The notes below the pieces were generated by a model. The model did not search any database and had not been told where the DNA came from. It was given only the letters and a program-made list of their open reading frames with translations. A DNA stretch of 64,000 nt from Marinimicrobium alkaliphilum (lineage in GTDB: Bacteria > Pseudomonadota > Gammaproteobacteria > Pseudomonadales > Cellvibrionaceae), in assembly GCF_003259155.1 (NCBI RefSeq), contig NZ_QGMQ01000006.1:295508-359507 (forward strand), given 5' to 3'. Positions 27,977 to 37,586 of the stretch are shown in pieces (the first letter of the stretch is position 1; every line of letters starts with the position of its first letter). A program made the position numbers and the translations under genes.

Positions 27977-30058
27977 ATGAGCTCTAACGACAAGATACGC
28001 CTGCTGATCGTCAACGACTCCCGCTCTGAGGCAGAGCGCCTGATCAGCATGCTGGAAAATGCCGGACGCCCTTCGCGCGCGCAACACGTCGAGAGCGAGG
28101 AAGGCCTGATCAAACTGGTGCAGGAGCACACCTGGGACCTGCTCATCGCCCACGATCAGGCCAAAAGCGTCCCCTCGGAGATCATCCTCAAACAGGTTCG
28201 ACGTCTGAGTCGGGATATTCCCGTGATTCTGCAAACGGAAGACGAGACCAATGCCTCGGTGGTCGAAGGGCTCAAGCTGGGCGCCGCCGACGTGGTCCGG
28301 CTCGACGACGACCAGCACCTGCTGCTGGTCATGCAACGCGAGCTGAACAACCTCACCCAGCGCCAACAGAAGCGCGCCGCCGACCGACGCTTTCGCGAAG
28401 CCGAGCGACGCAGCCAGGCCCTGCTCGACAGCTCCCGCGATGCCATTGCCTACGTTCAGGACGGGCTCTACCTGTACGCCAACGAGTCCTTTTCCGAGCT
28501 CTTTGGCTATGACGACAAGGACGATATCGACTACCTGCCGATCATGGACATGGTCGCCCAATCTGACCAGGACAAACTGAAAAGCTTTCTCAAGACCTTC
28601 ACCCTCAAAGGCGAGGAGGCTCAGGCTTCAAAATTGGAGTTTGAAGGGGTTAAACAAAACGGTGAAGCCACCCCCATCAGCCTGGAAGTCAGCAGTGCCA
28701 CATATGATGAAGAGCCCTGCATCCAGTTTTTGGCGCGGGCCCGGATGGTGGAGAACAACGAGGAACTGGAAGAACAACTGCAGCAGCTCAAGCTTCAGGA
28801 CCAGGCCACCGGCATCCACAACAAGGCCTACATGCTTGAGCACCTGGAAAAAATTGCCGGCTCAGCGGAGCGCGACCAGAGCCTGCTCTATATCGATCTG
28901 GACAATTTTCAGGACAAAGTTCACAACGCCTTGGGCGTGGCCGCCGTCGACCGGGCCCTCAAGGATGTCGCCGAGCTGCTCAGCGCCCAACTCAAACCGG
29001 GCGAGGTGTTGGCACGCTTTGCCGACCACGCCTTCACTCTGCTACTGCCCGACACCCATGCGGACGCCGCGATTGCCCGCGCCGAGAATTTGACCAAGGT
29101 CATCGAAGCGCACATTATCGATATCGACAACACCACCGTGCAGCTGACCGCCAGCACCGGTATCGCCCTGATTAATGACAACACCACCAACGCCGGCAGC
29201 GCCATTGAGCAAGCCCTTCAAGCGACAGAGAAGGCTCGCGCCGAAGGCGGCAACCGGGTACATCTGTATGAGCCCGAGCTGAGCCCGGAAGAAAAAGCCG
29301 AAAAGGACGTGGTGCGGGACATTCAGAACGCGCTCGACAACGACCGTTTCCGTCTGCTGTTCCAACCAATCATCAGCTTGCGCGGCTCCGAAGACGAGTA
29401 CTACGAAGTGCTGCTGCGGATGCTCAACGAGAAAGACGAAGAAGTGTCGCCGGCGCAGTTTATCGAAACCGCCAACAAAATTGGCGTGGGCACCAAGATC
29501 GACCGCTGGGTGACCCTCGAAGCCATCAAAATGCTCTCCGATCACCGCGCCAAAGGCAACAAAACCAAACTGGTGATCAACCTGAGCAAACAATCGCTGT
29601 GCGATGAAAACCTCTTACCCTGGCTCGGTGTGGCCTTTAAAGCCGCCAAGCTCTCGCCCGAAGCGATTATTTTCCAGGCCAGTGAGAACGACATCACCAG
29701 CCACCTGAAAACGGCAAAAATACTCTCCCAGGGGCTGAAAAAACTCAAAAGCAATATGGTGATCAGCAACTTCGGCTGTGCCCTGACGCCCTTCAAAACT
29801 CTCGAGCATATCGCCGCCGACTACATCAAAATCGACGGCTCCTTCACCCAGGATATCCAACAGAACCCGGACAACCCGGAAGGCCTGGTGAAACTGCTGG
29901 AGCAGCTGTTGGAACAGGGCAAAACCACCATCGTGCCCTACGTCGAAAACGCCGCAGTGCTGTCCACCTTGTGGCAGGCAGGGGTACATTACATTCAGGG
30001 CTACTACCTGCAGGAACCCACAGCAAGCATGGACTACGACTTCAATACCGAAGGTTAA
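27977..30058 (+). CDS. fimX: FimX-like cyclic di-GMP receptor (degenerate REC, PAS, GGDEF, EAL)
   Basis: A 693-residue signalling protein with domains in the FimX order. A receiver-like domain (1-125) starts LLIVNDSRSEAERL, with one of the paired acidic residues missing. A PAS domain (about 145-260) follows. Next is a GGDEF domain (about 280-430) whose active site reads FADHAFTLLLP instead of GGDEF. The EAL domain (about 445-690) has YEVLLRM at the signature position. In Pseudomonas FimX these degenerate domains bind cyclic di-GMP rather than make it, and the protein drives type IV pilus assembly. The neighbours here (serB convergent, a ytjB-like gene beyond) fit the fimX neighbourhood. Its stop overlaps serB by four bases. 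Confidence 0.85.
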   Translation: MSSNDKIRLLIVNDSRSEAERLISMLENAGRPSRAQHVESEEGLIKLVQEHTWDLLIAHDQAKSVPSEIILKQVRRLSRDIPVILQTEDETNASVVEGLKLGAADVVRLDDDQHLLLVMQRELNNLTQRQQKRAADRRFREAERRSQALLDSSRDAIAYVQDGLYLYANESFSELFGYDDKDDIDYLPIMDMVAQSDQDKLKSFLKTFTLKGEEAQASKLEFEGVKQNGEATPISLEVSSATYDEEPCIQFLARARMVENNEELEEQLQQLKLQDQATGIHNKAYMLEHLEKIAGSAERDQSLLYIDLDNFQDKVHNALGVAAVDRALKDVAELLSAQLKPGEVLARFADHAFTLLLPDTHADAAIARAENLTKVIEAHIIDIDNTTVQLTASTGIALINDNTTNAGSAIEQALQATEKARAEGGNRVHLYEPELSPEEKAEKDVVRDIQNALDNDRFRLLFQPIISLRGSEDEYYEVLLRMLNEKDEEVSPAQFIETANKIGVGTKIDRWVTLEAIKMLSDHRAKGNKTKLVINLSKQSLCDENLLPWLGVAFKAAKLSPEAIIFQASENDITSHLKTAKILSQGLKKLKSNMVISNFGCALTPFKTLEHIAADYIKIDGSFTQDIQQNPDNPEGLVKLLEQLLEQGKTTIVPYVENAAVLSTLWQAGVHYIQGYYLQEPTASMDYDFNTEG

Positions 30059-31269
30059 AGTCTATCCCGGTCGCGGAAACCCAGCAGGTACAGAATCGCA
30101 TCCAGACCCAGCGTCGAGATCGAATGCTCGGCCGACGCCTTCACCAGAGGCTTGGCTCGGAACGCAATCCCCAGCCCCGCCACACTCAGCATGGGCAGAT
30201 CATTGGCCCCGTCGCCCACCGCAATGACCTGCTCCAGGGAAATCCCCTCCTGCGCCGCCAGCATCGCGAGCAGCTCGGCCTTGCGCTGGCCGTCCACCAC
30301 CTGCCCCACGACCCGACCGGTAACCTTGCCATCGACAATATCCAGCTCGTTGGCATAGACATAATCGATCCCCAACTTGCCCTGCAAGTAACGGCCAAAG
30401 TAGGTGAAACCACCGGACAGAATCGCGGTTTTATAACCCAACGTGCGCAGGGTTGAAATCAGCTTTTCCGCGCCCTCGTTCAGGCGCAGGTTGGCGGCAA
30501 TATCCGCGAGCACATCTTCGCTCAAGCCCTCGAGCAGGGCCATGCGCCGGGCAAAGCTCTGTTTGAAGTCCAGCTCCCCGCGCATCGCCAACTCGGTGAT
30601 TTCTGCCACCTGCTCGCCCACACCCGCCGCCTTGGCCAGCTCATCGATCACCTCCGCGTCGATCAGGGTCGAATCCATATCAAAGCACACCAGGCGGCGG
30701 TTGCGGCGGTAGAGGCTGTCCTTCTGAAAGGCGATATCCACCTCCAGGCGGGTGGACAACTCCATAAAGTCAGCGCGCAAGGCGTCCACATCGGCCGGTT
30801 CGCCCCGCACCGAAAACTCCACACAGGCGTTGCTGTGAGCATCCAGCGCATCCAGGGGGATGCGGCCCGAGAGCCGGTTGATATGGTCAATATTGAGGCC
30901 GTGATGCACGGTCACTGCCGTCAACTCGGCGATCTGTTCAGCGCTCACCTGACGCGCCAGCAGGGTCACGATGTAGCGCGCCTTGCCCTGATGCTCAACC
31001 CACTGCTGATAGCTCTCGTGAGTAATCGCCTGGAAGCGCACCTGCACCCCGAGCGGCGCCGTCTCGCGCTCGACCTCGGCCTGCAGCTCCGCCGCGCCGA
31101 CCCGTCCGTTGTCCAGAGCCACCAGAATGCCCAGGGCCAGGGTGTCGTGGATAACGGCTTGGCCAATGTCGAGCACCTTGGCCTGATAACGCGCCAGCAC
31201 CGAGGTGATGGCTGAAGTGACGCCCGGGCGATCGTCGCCGGACACGTTGATAAGCAGAATATCGTTCAC
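30055..31269 (-). CDS. serB: Phosphoserine phosphatase with ACT domains
   Basis: Catalyses the last step of serine synthesis. The 404-residue protein carries N-terminal ACT-type regulatory segments (about 1-180; LINVSGDDRPGVTSAI, then ARYIVTLLARQVSAEQ). A HAD phosphatase domain follows: motif I DMDSTLIDAEVIDEL, motif II ILSGGFTYF and motif III VGDGANDLPML. The length matches pseudomonad SerB with its two ACT domains. It is divergent from the YtjB-like membrane protein gene with about 150 bases between them. Confidence 0.97.
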   Translation of the reverse strand: MNDILLINVSGDDRPGVTSAITSVLARYQAKVLDIGQAVIHDTLALGILVALDNGRVGAAELQAEVERETAPLGVQVRFQAITHESYQQWVEHQGKARYIVTLLARQVSAEQIAELTAVTVHHGLNIDHINRLSGRIPLDALDAHSNACVEFSVRGEPADVDALRADFMELSTRLEVDIAFQKDSLYRRNRRLVCFDMDSTLIDAEVIDELAKAAGVGEQVAEITELAMRGELDFKQSFARRMALLEGLSEDVLADIAANLRLNEGAEKLISTLRTLGYKTAILSGGFTYFGRYLQGKLGIDYVYANELDIVDGKVTGRVVGQVVDGQRKAELLAMLAAQEGISLEQVIAVGDGANDLPMLSVAGLGIAFRAKPLVKASAEHSISTLGLDAILYLLGFRDRDRL

Positions 31270-31421
31270 AAAAGCTCGCTTGCGGTTGAGTGACAGCGGC
31301 CACCCGTCGGCTGGCCAAAAGCGCGATTATACCCAGCTTGTGCCCGCCACTACAGGGGCGGGTGTGGTTTGTCGGCGCTTTCCGCTAGAATGGCGCCTTT
31401 GCGCCCCTAAAACCCGGCCGG

Positions 31422-32540
31422 ATGCCCGACACTATGCCCCTACCTTCCCTGCTTGCACACTTGCGCAGCCAGCCTCAATTACTGCTGTGCAGCCTGTTAC
31501 TGGCCCTGGCCGGGCTGGCGGGGGGCGGCGTGTATGTGTACCAAAGCCTCGCCGGGCAGCAGATTCAGTCCGAGCGCTACGGCCAGGCGCTGGCCGACAC
31601 GGCCGCGCGCCAGGCGGTCGAGCCCGCCCTCAACCAGGACATGATCAGCCTGCAGGTGATTGTGCGCGAACTGACCCGCCACCCGGGCGTGGTGGGCGCC
31701 ACGGTTCACGATGTCGAGAACCGCCTGCTGGTACAGAGCGGTCACAACCCCGACCGACGCGAGCGGGAAGCATTTTTGCGTTTTGGCGCCACCATCGCCC
31801 TACACAACAATATCGCCGGGCAACTGCGGGTGACACTGGAGCGGCCCCGACTCGATACGGGCGAGCGAGTTTTTCTGGTTCTATGGGGCCTGGGGTTTGC
31901 GCTCCTGATCGGCGCACTCTGGCTCACGCCACATTGGCAGCAATTGCGCCGGACCCGGGCGAGCGCCGCGCCGGTCCCCGCGCCTGACACCTTCGAGCCC
32001 GAAGCCCCGGAAACCCCGACCGCGTCGGTGCGCCTGAGCCTGTACTTGAACAATCTGGCCACTCTCTACAATCAGCTCAACAGCGAGGGCTTCAGCGAGC
32101 GGGCCAGCACCTTCGAGCAACAGCTCAAGCGCGTGCTCAACCTCTATAGTGGTGAGCGCCGGCTGCTCTGGGGCGACGTGTTGATTATCGACTTCGCAGG
32201 CGACAACAATGCCGACTGCAGTTTCCGCGCCCTGTGCGCCGCACAGCTGCTCAGTGAACTATGCCAGGGCATCGAAGGCCCGCGCCTGCGCCTGTCCGCC
32301 TCCATCCAGGCGCTGCCCGACCCCAGCAGCCCCGCCTCACTGGAAGCCGACTTCTGCCATCAATTCAGTGAACGCCGCCACCCCGAAGGCGAAACCATTG
32401 TCATCGCCGCCGGACTGATCGACCCGGCCCTGGAGGCCCACGCCGAGATCACTCCCGGCACTGGTGAACTCAAGCGCATCCTGCCCCCCTACCGGGACAT
32501 GCTCACCCGCCAGTGCGAGCAACTGCTGTCACATCAGTGA
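31422..32540 (+). CDS. AhpA/YtjB (Smp)-like membrane protein
   Basis: A 372-residue membrane-anchored protein. It has an N-terminal membrane segment (LLCSLLLALAGLAGGGVYVY), a periplasmic sensor-like region (about residues 40-145, with SLQVIVRELTRHPGVVGATV) and a second membrane segment (VFLVLWGLGFALLIGALWL). A cytoplasmic part of about 210 residues includes SLYLNNLATLYNQLNSEGFSE. This layout and its place divergent from serB match the YtjB/Smp family of enterics, whose function is poorly known. An internal ATG at 31434 is an alternative start. No catalytic motif was found in the cytoplasmic part. Confidence 0.7.
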   Translation: MPDTMPLPSLLAHLRSQPQLLLCSLLLALAGLAGGGVYVYQSLAGQQIQSERYGQALADTAARQAVEPALNQDMISLQVIVRELTRHPGVVGATVHDVENRLLVQSGHNPDRREREAFLRFGATIALHNNIAGQLRVTLERPRLDTGERVFLVLWGLGFALLIGALWLTPHWQQLRRTRASAAPVPAPDTFEPEAPETPTASVRLSLYLNNLATLYNQLNSEGFSERASTFEQQLKRVLNLYSGERRLLWGDVLIIDFAGDNNADCSFRALCAAQLLSELCQGIEGPRLRLSASIQALPDPSSPASLEADFCHQFSERRHPEGETIVIAAGLIDPALEAHAEITPGTGELKRILPPYRDMLTRQCEQLLSHQ

Positions 32541-32613
32541 CACAAAAACGTCACAGACGCGTCACCACCCCCTCCTAAGCTGAGCCTCACGAGTAATAAG
32601 TGAGGCATACAGC

Positions 32614-34323
32614 ATGTTGGATATCGAATCCTCCATCACCCGTAAATTTCCGAACCTGGCACGCCCTGGCGCACGCCTGCGCCAACCCGCCGTCAGTTTG
32701 TTGCGCAAACTGATTCGCGAGCAGGACATCAACCACTTTCTCAAACGCCACCAGGGCCTGCGCGGTCTGGACTTTATCGACCGGATTTTTGAACACTTCG
32801 ACTTCAGCTACCGGGTGTCCGAGCGCGACCGGGCCAACATTCCCGCCCAGGGCCGGGTGGTCATCGTTGCCAACCACCCGATCGGCTCGCTCGACGGCTT
32901 GGCATTGCTGCGCCTGATCAGCGCCGTGCGTCCGGATGTCAAAATTGTCGCCAACGAGCTGCTCATGGCGTTCGAGCCCCTGCACGACCTTTTGCTACCA
33001 CTGGACAACATGAGTCGCAGCGGTTATCGGCGCAGCTACAAAGCCATTCTCGGGGCACTCGAAGCCGAGCAGGCCGTGATCATCTTCCCCGCCGGTGAAG
33101 TCTCCCGCGCCCGGCCTCAGGGCATTCGCGACGGCGCCTGGCAAACGGGCTTTCTGCACTTTGCCCGCAAGGCCAAAACGCCCGTGCTGCCGGTGTTGAT
33201 AGAAGCCAAAAACTCGCTGCTGTTCTACGGCACCTCGGCACTGTTCAAACCCTTTTCCACGGCGCTGCTGGCTCGGGAGATGTTCAACAAGCGCTCGAGC
33301 GAAATCAGCTTGCGCGTGGGCGACCCTATTCCGGCCCACGCCCTGGACACTAAAAACCTGGCGGACAAGGCGCTGCTCAAGCGTTTGAAGAAACACCTGT
33401 ATCAACTGGGCAAAAACCGTCGGCAAAGTTTCGTTACCGAAAAAACCATCAGTCATCCGGAAGACCCGCGCTCCCTGCGAACCGAGTTGGAAAGCGCTGA
33501 GCTGCTGGGCAACACCCGCGATCAACACCGGATTTACCTGTGTGATTATCATCAACACCCGCGCGTGCTGCGGGAGATCGGTCGCCTGCGCGAGCTGACA
33601 TTCCGCCTTGTGGGTGAAGGCACCGGCAGCCGCCGGGACCTGGACCGTTACGATACCTACTACCGCCATCTGGTGCTCTGGGACGAACAGAACCTCTGCA
33701 TTGCCGGCGCTTACCGCCTGGGCGATACCGCAGCCATTCTCGAACAGCAGGGCATCGATGGACTCTACACGGCGGAGCTGTTCCGGTTACGCCCAAGCTT
33801 AAAACCGTATCTGCGCGAGGGGCTGGAGCTGGGCCGCAGTTTCGTGAACCCGGCCTATTGGGGCAAAGCGAGTCTCGATTATCTGTGGCAAGGCCTGGGA
33901 GCCTATCTGGCCCGTCACCCCCATATCCGCTATCTGATTGGCCCGGTGAGTCTGAGCGCGGAGTATCCCAAGACGCTCCAGGATCTGCTGGTGTTTTATT
34001 TTCAGCGTTATTATTACTCGCCACCGGCATTGGCCGGAGCTCGCCATCCGCATTTTATCGAGCCGGAGGAGTTTCAACGCCTGAGCAGTTTGTTTGAGGG
34101 ACTGGATCGGGATCTCGGATTTGCGTTGGTGCAGCAGCTGTTCGCGGAGCAGCAGCGCAAGGTGCCGGTGTTGTTCAAGCAGTACCCGGCGCTGTACGAA
34201 CCGGGTGGTTATCAGTTGTTGGCGTTCAGTGTGGATTCGGCGTTTGGCCATTGTGTGGATGGGTTGTTTATGGGCGACCTGCAGCAGATGAAGGAGAAGA
34301 AGAAGACTCGCTATCTAGCTTGA
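32614..34323 (+). CDS. OlsF-like bifunctional acyltransferase (PlsC-type plus GNAT-type domains)
   Basis: Probably makes ornithine lipids, using the C-terminal domain to N-acylate ornithine and the N-terminal domain to O-acylate the product. In the 569-residue protein, residues of about 70-280 form a PlsC-type domain with VIVANHPIGSLDG (His88, Asp94, an HX5D spacing) and IIFPAGEVSRARP. Residues of about 305-540 resemble the OlsB/hemolysin-like acyltransferases, with GRLRELTFRLVGEG, DRYDTYYRHLVLWD, LELGRSFVNPAYW and IRYLIGPVSLSAEYP. The same fusion order is known from OlsF. It appears monocistronic; a dispersed repeat element follows. Substrate specificity is inferred. Confidence 0.8.
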   Translation: MLDIESSITRKFPNLARPGARLRQPAVSLLRKLIREQDINHFLKRHQGLRGLDFIDRIFEHFDFSYRVSERDRANIPAQGRVVIVANHPIGSLDGLALLRLISAVRPDVKIVANELLMAFEPLHDLLLPLDNMSRSGYRRSYKAILGALEAEQAVIIFPAGEVSRARPQGIRDGAWQTGFLHFARKAKTPVLPVLIEAKNSLLFYGTSALFKPFSTALLAREMFNKRSSEISLRVGDPIPAHALDTKNLADKALLKRLKKHLYQLGKNRRQSFVTEKTISHPEDPRSLRTELESAELLGNTRDQHRIYLCDYHQHPRVLREIGRLRELTFRLVGEGTGSRRDLDRYDTYYRHLVLWDEQNLCIAGAYRLGDTAAILEQQGIDGLYTAELFRLRPSLKPYLREGLELGRSFVNPAYWGKASLDYLWQGLGAYLARHPHIRYLIGPVSLSAEYPKTLQDLLVFYFQRYYYSPPALAGARHPHFIEPEEFQRLSSLFEGLDRDLGFALVQQLFAEQQRKVPVLFKQYPALYEPGGYQLLAFSVDSAFGHCVDGLFMGDLQQMKEKKKTRYLA

Positions 34324-34418
34324 TGCTCGTGTTTGGGTGCCACTTGCCCCCAACACAGACTCTTACTCCCCTCACCCCCAACTTCGGTGGGTGCAGGCGA
34401 AACCTAATGCGAAGCCTG

Positions 34419-34567
34419 TCTTGGGATTACCTTCTGGGACTGTAGGAGGCAGGACGCCGACTTCAAGCCTACATGGACGACCCACAGGGAAGTGGGAAGT
34501 GCCCCGAAGCGCCGGGAGCGCGCAGGGGCCGTATTCACGGCGTGTCCCGGGTGGCCTTACCCCAAGC
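34419..34567 (+). repeat. Dispersed extragenic repeat element (copy 2)
   Basis: The gap of 340 bases between the OlsF-like gene and mpl holds a second copy of the element seen at 11.3 kb, here on the plus strand. About 60 bases from 34473 match copy 1 (read on its minus strand) with only a few differences, including ATGGACGACCCACAGGGAAG and CGAAGCGCCGGGAGCGCG. The flanks differ from copy 1 but also form an imperfect inverted repeat: CTTGGG near 34420 and CCCAAG near 34562, plus GGGAC and GTCCC inside. No open frame here looks real. Confidence 0.75.
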
Positions 34568-34663
34568 CCCGTCACAACAGCATAACCGTGGTGCACGCAC
34601 AGCCCACTGGACAACACCCCCAAACCTCGGGACACTACACAAAACCCAGCAACGAGACACCCC

Positions 34664-36040
34664 ATGCACCTACACATCCTCGGCATCTGCGGCACCTTCA
34701 TGGGCAGCCTCGCCCAACTCGCCCAAGCCCAGGGCCACCGCGTCACCGGCAGCGACGCCAACGTCTACCCCCCCATGAGCACCCAACTGGAACAGGCCGG
34801 CATCGAACTGACCCAGGGCTTCGACCCGGCGCAACTGCAACCAGCGCCAGACCTGGTGATCGTGGGCAACGCCCTGAGCCGGGGCAACCCGGCGGTGGAA
34901 TACCTGTTGGCCGAGGGCATCCCCTACACCTCCGGCCCCCAGTGGCTGCACGACCACGTCCTGCCGGGCAAATGGGTGCTGGCGGTGGCGGGCACCCACG
35001 GCAAAACCACCACCGCGAGCATGCTCGCCTGGATTCTGGAGTACGCGGGCATGAGCCCCGGCTTTCTGATTGGTGGCGTGACCCAGAATTTTCCCGTTTC
35101 GGCGCGCCTGGGCGACACGCCCTTTTTTGTGGTGGAAGCGGACGAATACGACAGCGCCTTTTTTGACAAACGCTCCAAGTTTGTCCACTACAGTCCGCGC
35201 ACCCTGATCCTCAACAATCAGGAATTCGACCACGCGGATATCTTTGACGATCTCGCGGCGATTCAGAAACAGTTTCACCATCTGGTGCGCACCGTGCCCA
35301 ACAACGGCCTGATCATCTCGCACGCGCATGACCAGAACCTCAACGACACTCTGGCCCAAGGCTGCTGGACGCCTCGGGAAACCCTGGCACTGACTGACGA
35401 CGCCCCGAACGCCGACTGGCAGGCGCAACTCCTCGAAGCTGACGGCTCCGCCTTTGCCGTGCACCACCAGGGCCAGGAGATCGCGCGGGTAAATTGGCAC
35501 CAGACCGGTAATCACAGTGTCAGCAATGGCCTGGCGGCAATGAGCGCGGCGCGCCATGTGGGCGTAACCCCCGAGGTCAGCGCGCGCGCTCTGGGCGAGT
35601 TTGCGGGCGTTAAGCGGCGTATGGAGTGCATCGCGGATGCCCACGGCATCAAAGTCTACGACGACTTCGCCCACCACCCCACCGCAATCAAGACCACCCT
35701 GGCCGGGCTGCGCGCCAAAGTCGGGCGCGAGAAAATCATCGCCGTGATCGAACCGCGCTCCAACACCATGCGCATGGGTACCCACAAAGACGCTTTGGGT
35801 AAAGCCTGTACCGACGCCGACGATGTGCTCTGGTACCAGCCGCGCGACGCCGACTGGCGCATGGACGAAGTGGTCAATCACAGCCCGGTCCCCGCCAAAC
35901 TGGTACATGACCTGGATGAGCTGATCCACTGCGCCCTGGCGCTGAGCGAAGTGGGCAGCCATATTGTTATCATGAGCAACGGCGGCTTTGGTGGCCTGCA
36001 CCGGAAATTGGTGCAGCAGCTTAATCGCCACGCGCTTTAA
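34664..36040 (+). CDS. mpl: UDP-N-acetylmuramate:L-alanyl-gamma-D-glutamyl-meso-DAP ligase
   Basis: Recycles the murein tripeptide by joining it to UDP-MurNAc in the cytoplasm. The 458-residue protein has the family start [17 protein letters not shown], the P-loop [12 protein letters not shown] (about residues 112-123), the Mur-ligase segment [18 protein letters not shown] and [16 protein letters not shown]. Length and motifs match Mpl rather than MurC. ubiX follows after 20 bases, and a run of closely spaced genes on the same strand suggests one transcript through the erythromycin-esterase-like gene. Confidence 0.97.
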   Translation: MHLHILGICGTFMGSLAQLAQAQGHRVTGSDANVYPPMSTQLEQAGIELTQGFDPAQLQPAPDLVIVGNALSRGNPAVEYLLAEGIPYTSGPQWLHDHVLPGKWVLAVAGTHGKTTTASMLAWILEYAGMSPGFLIGGVTQNFPVSARLGDTPFFVVEADEYDSAFFDKRSKFVHYSPRTLILNNQEFDHADIFDDLAAIQKQFHHLVRTVPNNGLIISHAHDQNLNDTLAQGCWTPRETLALTDDAPNADWQAQLLEADGSAFAVHHQGQEIARVNWHQTGNHSVSNGLAAMSAARHVGVTPEVSARALGEFAGVKRRMECIADAHGIKVYDDFAHHPTAIKTTLAGLRAKVGREKIIAVIEPRSNTMRMGTHKDALGKACTDADDVLWYQPRDADWRMDEVVNHSPVPAKLVHDLDELIHCALALSEVGSHIVIMSNGGFGGLHRKLVQQLNRHAL

Positions 36041-36060
36041 CCACACAAGGGGACACATCA

Positions 36061-36672
36061 ATGAGCCGAGAACGTACCGTCACTCTGGCCATGACCGGCG
36101 CCTCGGGCGCGCCCTACGGCCTGCGCCTGTTGCAGTGTTTGCTGGCGGCGGACTGCAGGGTCTATATGCTGCTCTCGGGCGCCGCCGAAGTGGTGATCCG
36201 CACCGAGACCAACTTCGAGCTACCCGACACCCTGGACGAGCAACAAGCCGCCCTGGCCGAGCGCTACGGCGCCGAGGATGACCAGCTGCAACTGTTCGCC
36301 AAGGATGACTGGTTTTCCCCGGTAGCGTCCGGCTCCAGCTCCCCCAGCGCCATGGTGATCTGCCCCTGCAGCGGCGGCACCCTCTCGGGTATCGCCCACG
36401 GCGCCAGCAATAACCTGATCGAACGGGCCGCCGACGTCGCACTCAAGGAGCGCCGGCAACTGATCCTGGTGCCGCGCGAAGCCCCCTACTCCGCTATCCA
36501 CCTGGAGAATATGCTCAAGCTCACCCAGATGGGCGCCACCGTGATTCCCGCCAGCCCGGGTTTTTACATGCAGCCCACCACGATCGAGGAGATGGTGGAC
36601 TTTATTGTCGCGCGTATTCTCGATCAGCTCGGCATCGAGCAGGATCTGATGCCGCGCTGGGGCGAAGACTGA
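36061..36672 (+). CDS. ubiX: Flavin prenyltransferase
   Basis: Makes prenylated FMN, the cofactor of the decarboxylase UbiD in ubiquinone synthesis. The 203-residue protein has the typical [18 protein letters not shown] start, the flavin-binding [21 protein letters not shown] and the conserved [17 protein letters not shown]. The stop codon overlaps the start of the next gene (TGATG). Linkage of mpl and ubiX is common in pseudomonad-type genomes. Confidence 0.96.
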   Translation: MSRERTVTLAMTGASGAPYGLRLLQCLLAADCRVYMLLSGAAEVVIRTETNFELPDTLDEQQAALAERYGAEDDQLQLFAKDDWFSPVASGSSSPSAMVICPCSGGTLSGIAHGASNNLIERAADVALKERRQLILVPREAPYSAIHLENMLKLTQMGATVIPASPGFYMQPTTIEEMVDFIVARILDQLGIEQDLMPRWGED

Positions 36673-37586
36673 TGGTTGAGGTCACGCTGGTAGAGGTGGG
36701 GCCCCGGGACGGCCTGCAAAACGAACCCACACCGATTCCGTCACTGGCCAAAATCGCCCTGGTGGACGCCCTGGCCGAGGCTGGGCTGACCCGCATCGAG
36801 GCGGGCGCTTTTGTGAACCCCCAGTGGGTGCCGCAGATGGCCGACGGCGAACAGGTCTTTACCGACATCAAGCGCCGACCCGGGGTGCGCTACGCGGCTC
36901 TGGTGCCCAACGCTCGGGGCGCCGAGCGCGCCCTGGCGGTCAAGGCCGACGAACTGGCGGTCTTTGCCGCCGCCACCGACGCTTTCAGCCAAAAGAACAC
37001 CAACTGCACCGTGGCCGAAAGCCTCGCACGCTTTGAGCCGGTCATCGCCCAGGCCAAGGCCGCGGGCGTGCCGGTGCGCGGATATATCTCCTGCGTCATC
37101 GCCTGCCCCTACAGCGGCGCGGTCGATCCCGCCCAGGTAACCCGCATCGCCGAAGACCTGCGCGCGCTCGGCTGCTACGAAATTTCCCTGGGCGACACCA
37201 CCGGCGTGGGCACCCCCCGGCAGGTGGATCAGCTGGTCAACGCCGTCAGCGCCCGGCTGCCGGTGGACAAACTGGCGGTACACATGCACGATACCTACGG
37301 TCAGGCCCTGACCAATATTTACGTCGCCCTGCAGCAGGGCGTACGCGTGGTCGACAGTGCCGTGGCCGGTTTGGGCGGCTGTCCCTATGCGCCCGGCGCC
37401 GCCGGCAACGTTGCCACCGAAGATGTGATCTACCTGCTCAACGGCCTGGGCCTGGAGCACGGTGTCGACCTGGACAAGGTCGCCGCCGCCGGCCGCGCCA
37501 TCTGCCAACAGTTGGGCCGCCCGAGTACATCCAAGGTCGCCCAGGCCCTGGCCGCTCGCCACTCATCAACAAAGAACGATTCATGA
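36672..37586 (+). CDS. Hydroxymethylglutaryl-CoA lyase
   Basis: Cleaves HMG-CoA to acetoacetate and acetyl-CoA, the last step of leucine breakdown. The 304-residue TIM-barrel protein begins VEVTLVEVGPRDGLQNEPTP, with the metal-binding Asp in GPRDGLQNE, and carries the lyase signature GLGGCPYAPGAAGN with its catalytic cysteine near residue 236. HMHDTYGQAL supplies the metal histidines. The start overlaps the ubiX stop by one base and the stop overlaps the DUF2288 gene by four (ATGA), so it is translationally coupled on both sides. No other leucine-degradation genes are nearby. Confidence 0.93.
   Translation: MVEVTLVEVGPRDGLQNEPTPIPSLAKIALVDALAEAGLTRIEAGAFVNPQWVPQMADGEQVFTDIKRRPGVRYAALVPNARGAERALAVKADELAVFAAATDAFSQKNTNCTVAESLARFEPVIAQAKAAGVPVRGYISCVIACPYSGAVDPAQVTRIAEDLRALGCYEISLGDTTGVGTPRQVDQLVNAVSARLPVDKLAVHMHDTYGQALTNIYVALQQGVRVVDSAVAGLGGCPYAPGAAGNVATEDVIYLLNGLGLEHGVDLDKVAAAGRAICQQLGRPSTSKVAQALAARHSSTKNDS

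Noticed and set aside
34670..36061. Long open frame of 463 codons on the minus strand across mpl
   Set aside because: It lies entirely opposite mpl, which has all family motifs; its translation is a low-complexity His/Val/Gly-rich shadow typical of GC-rich DNA.
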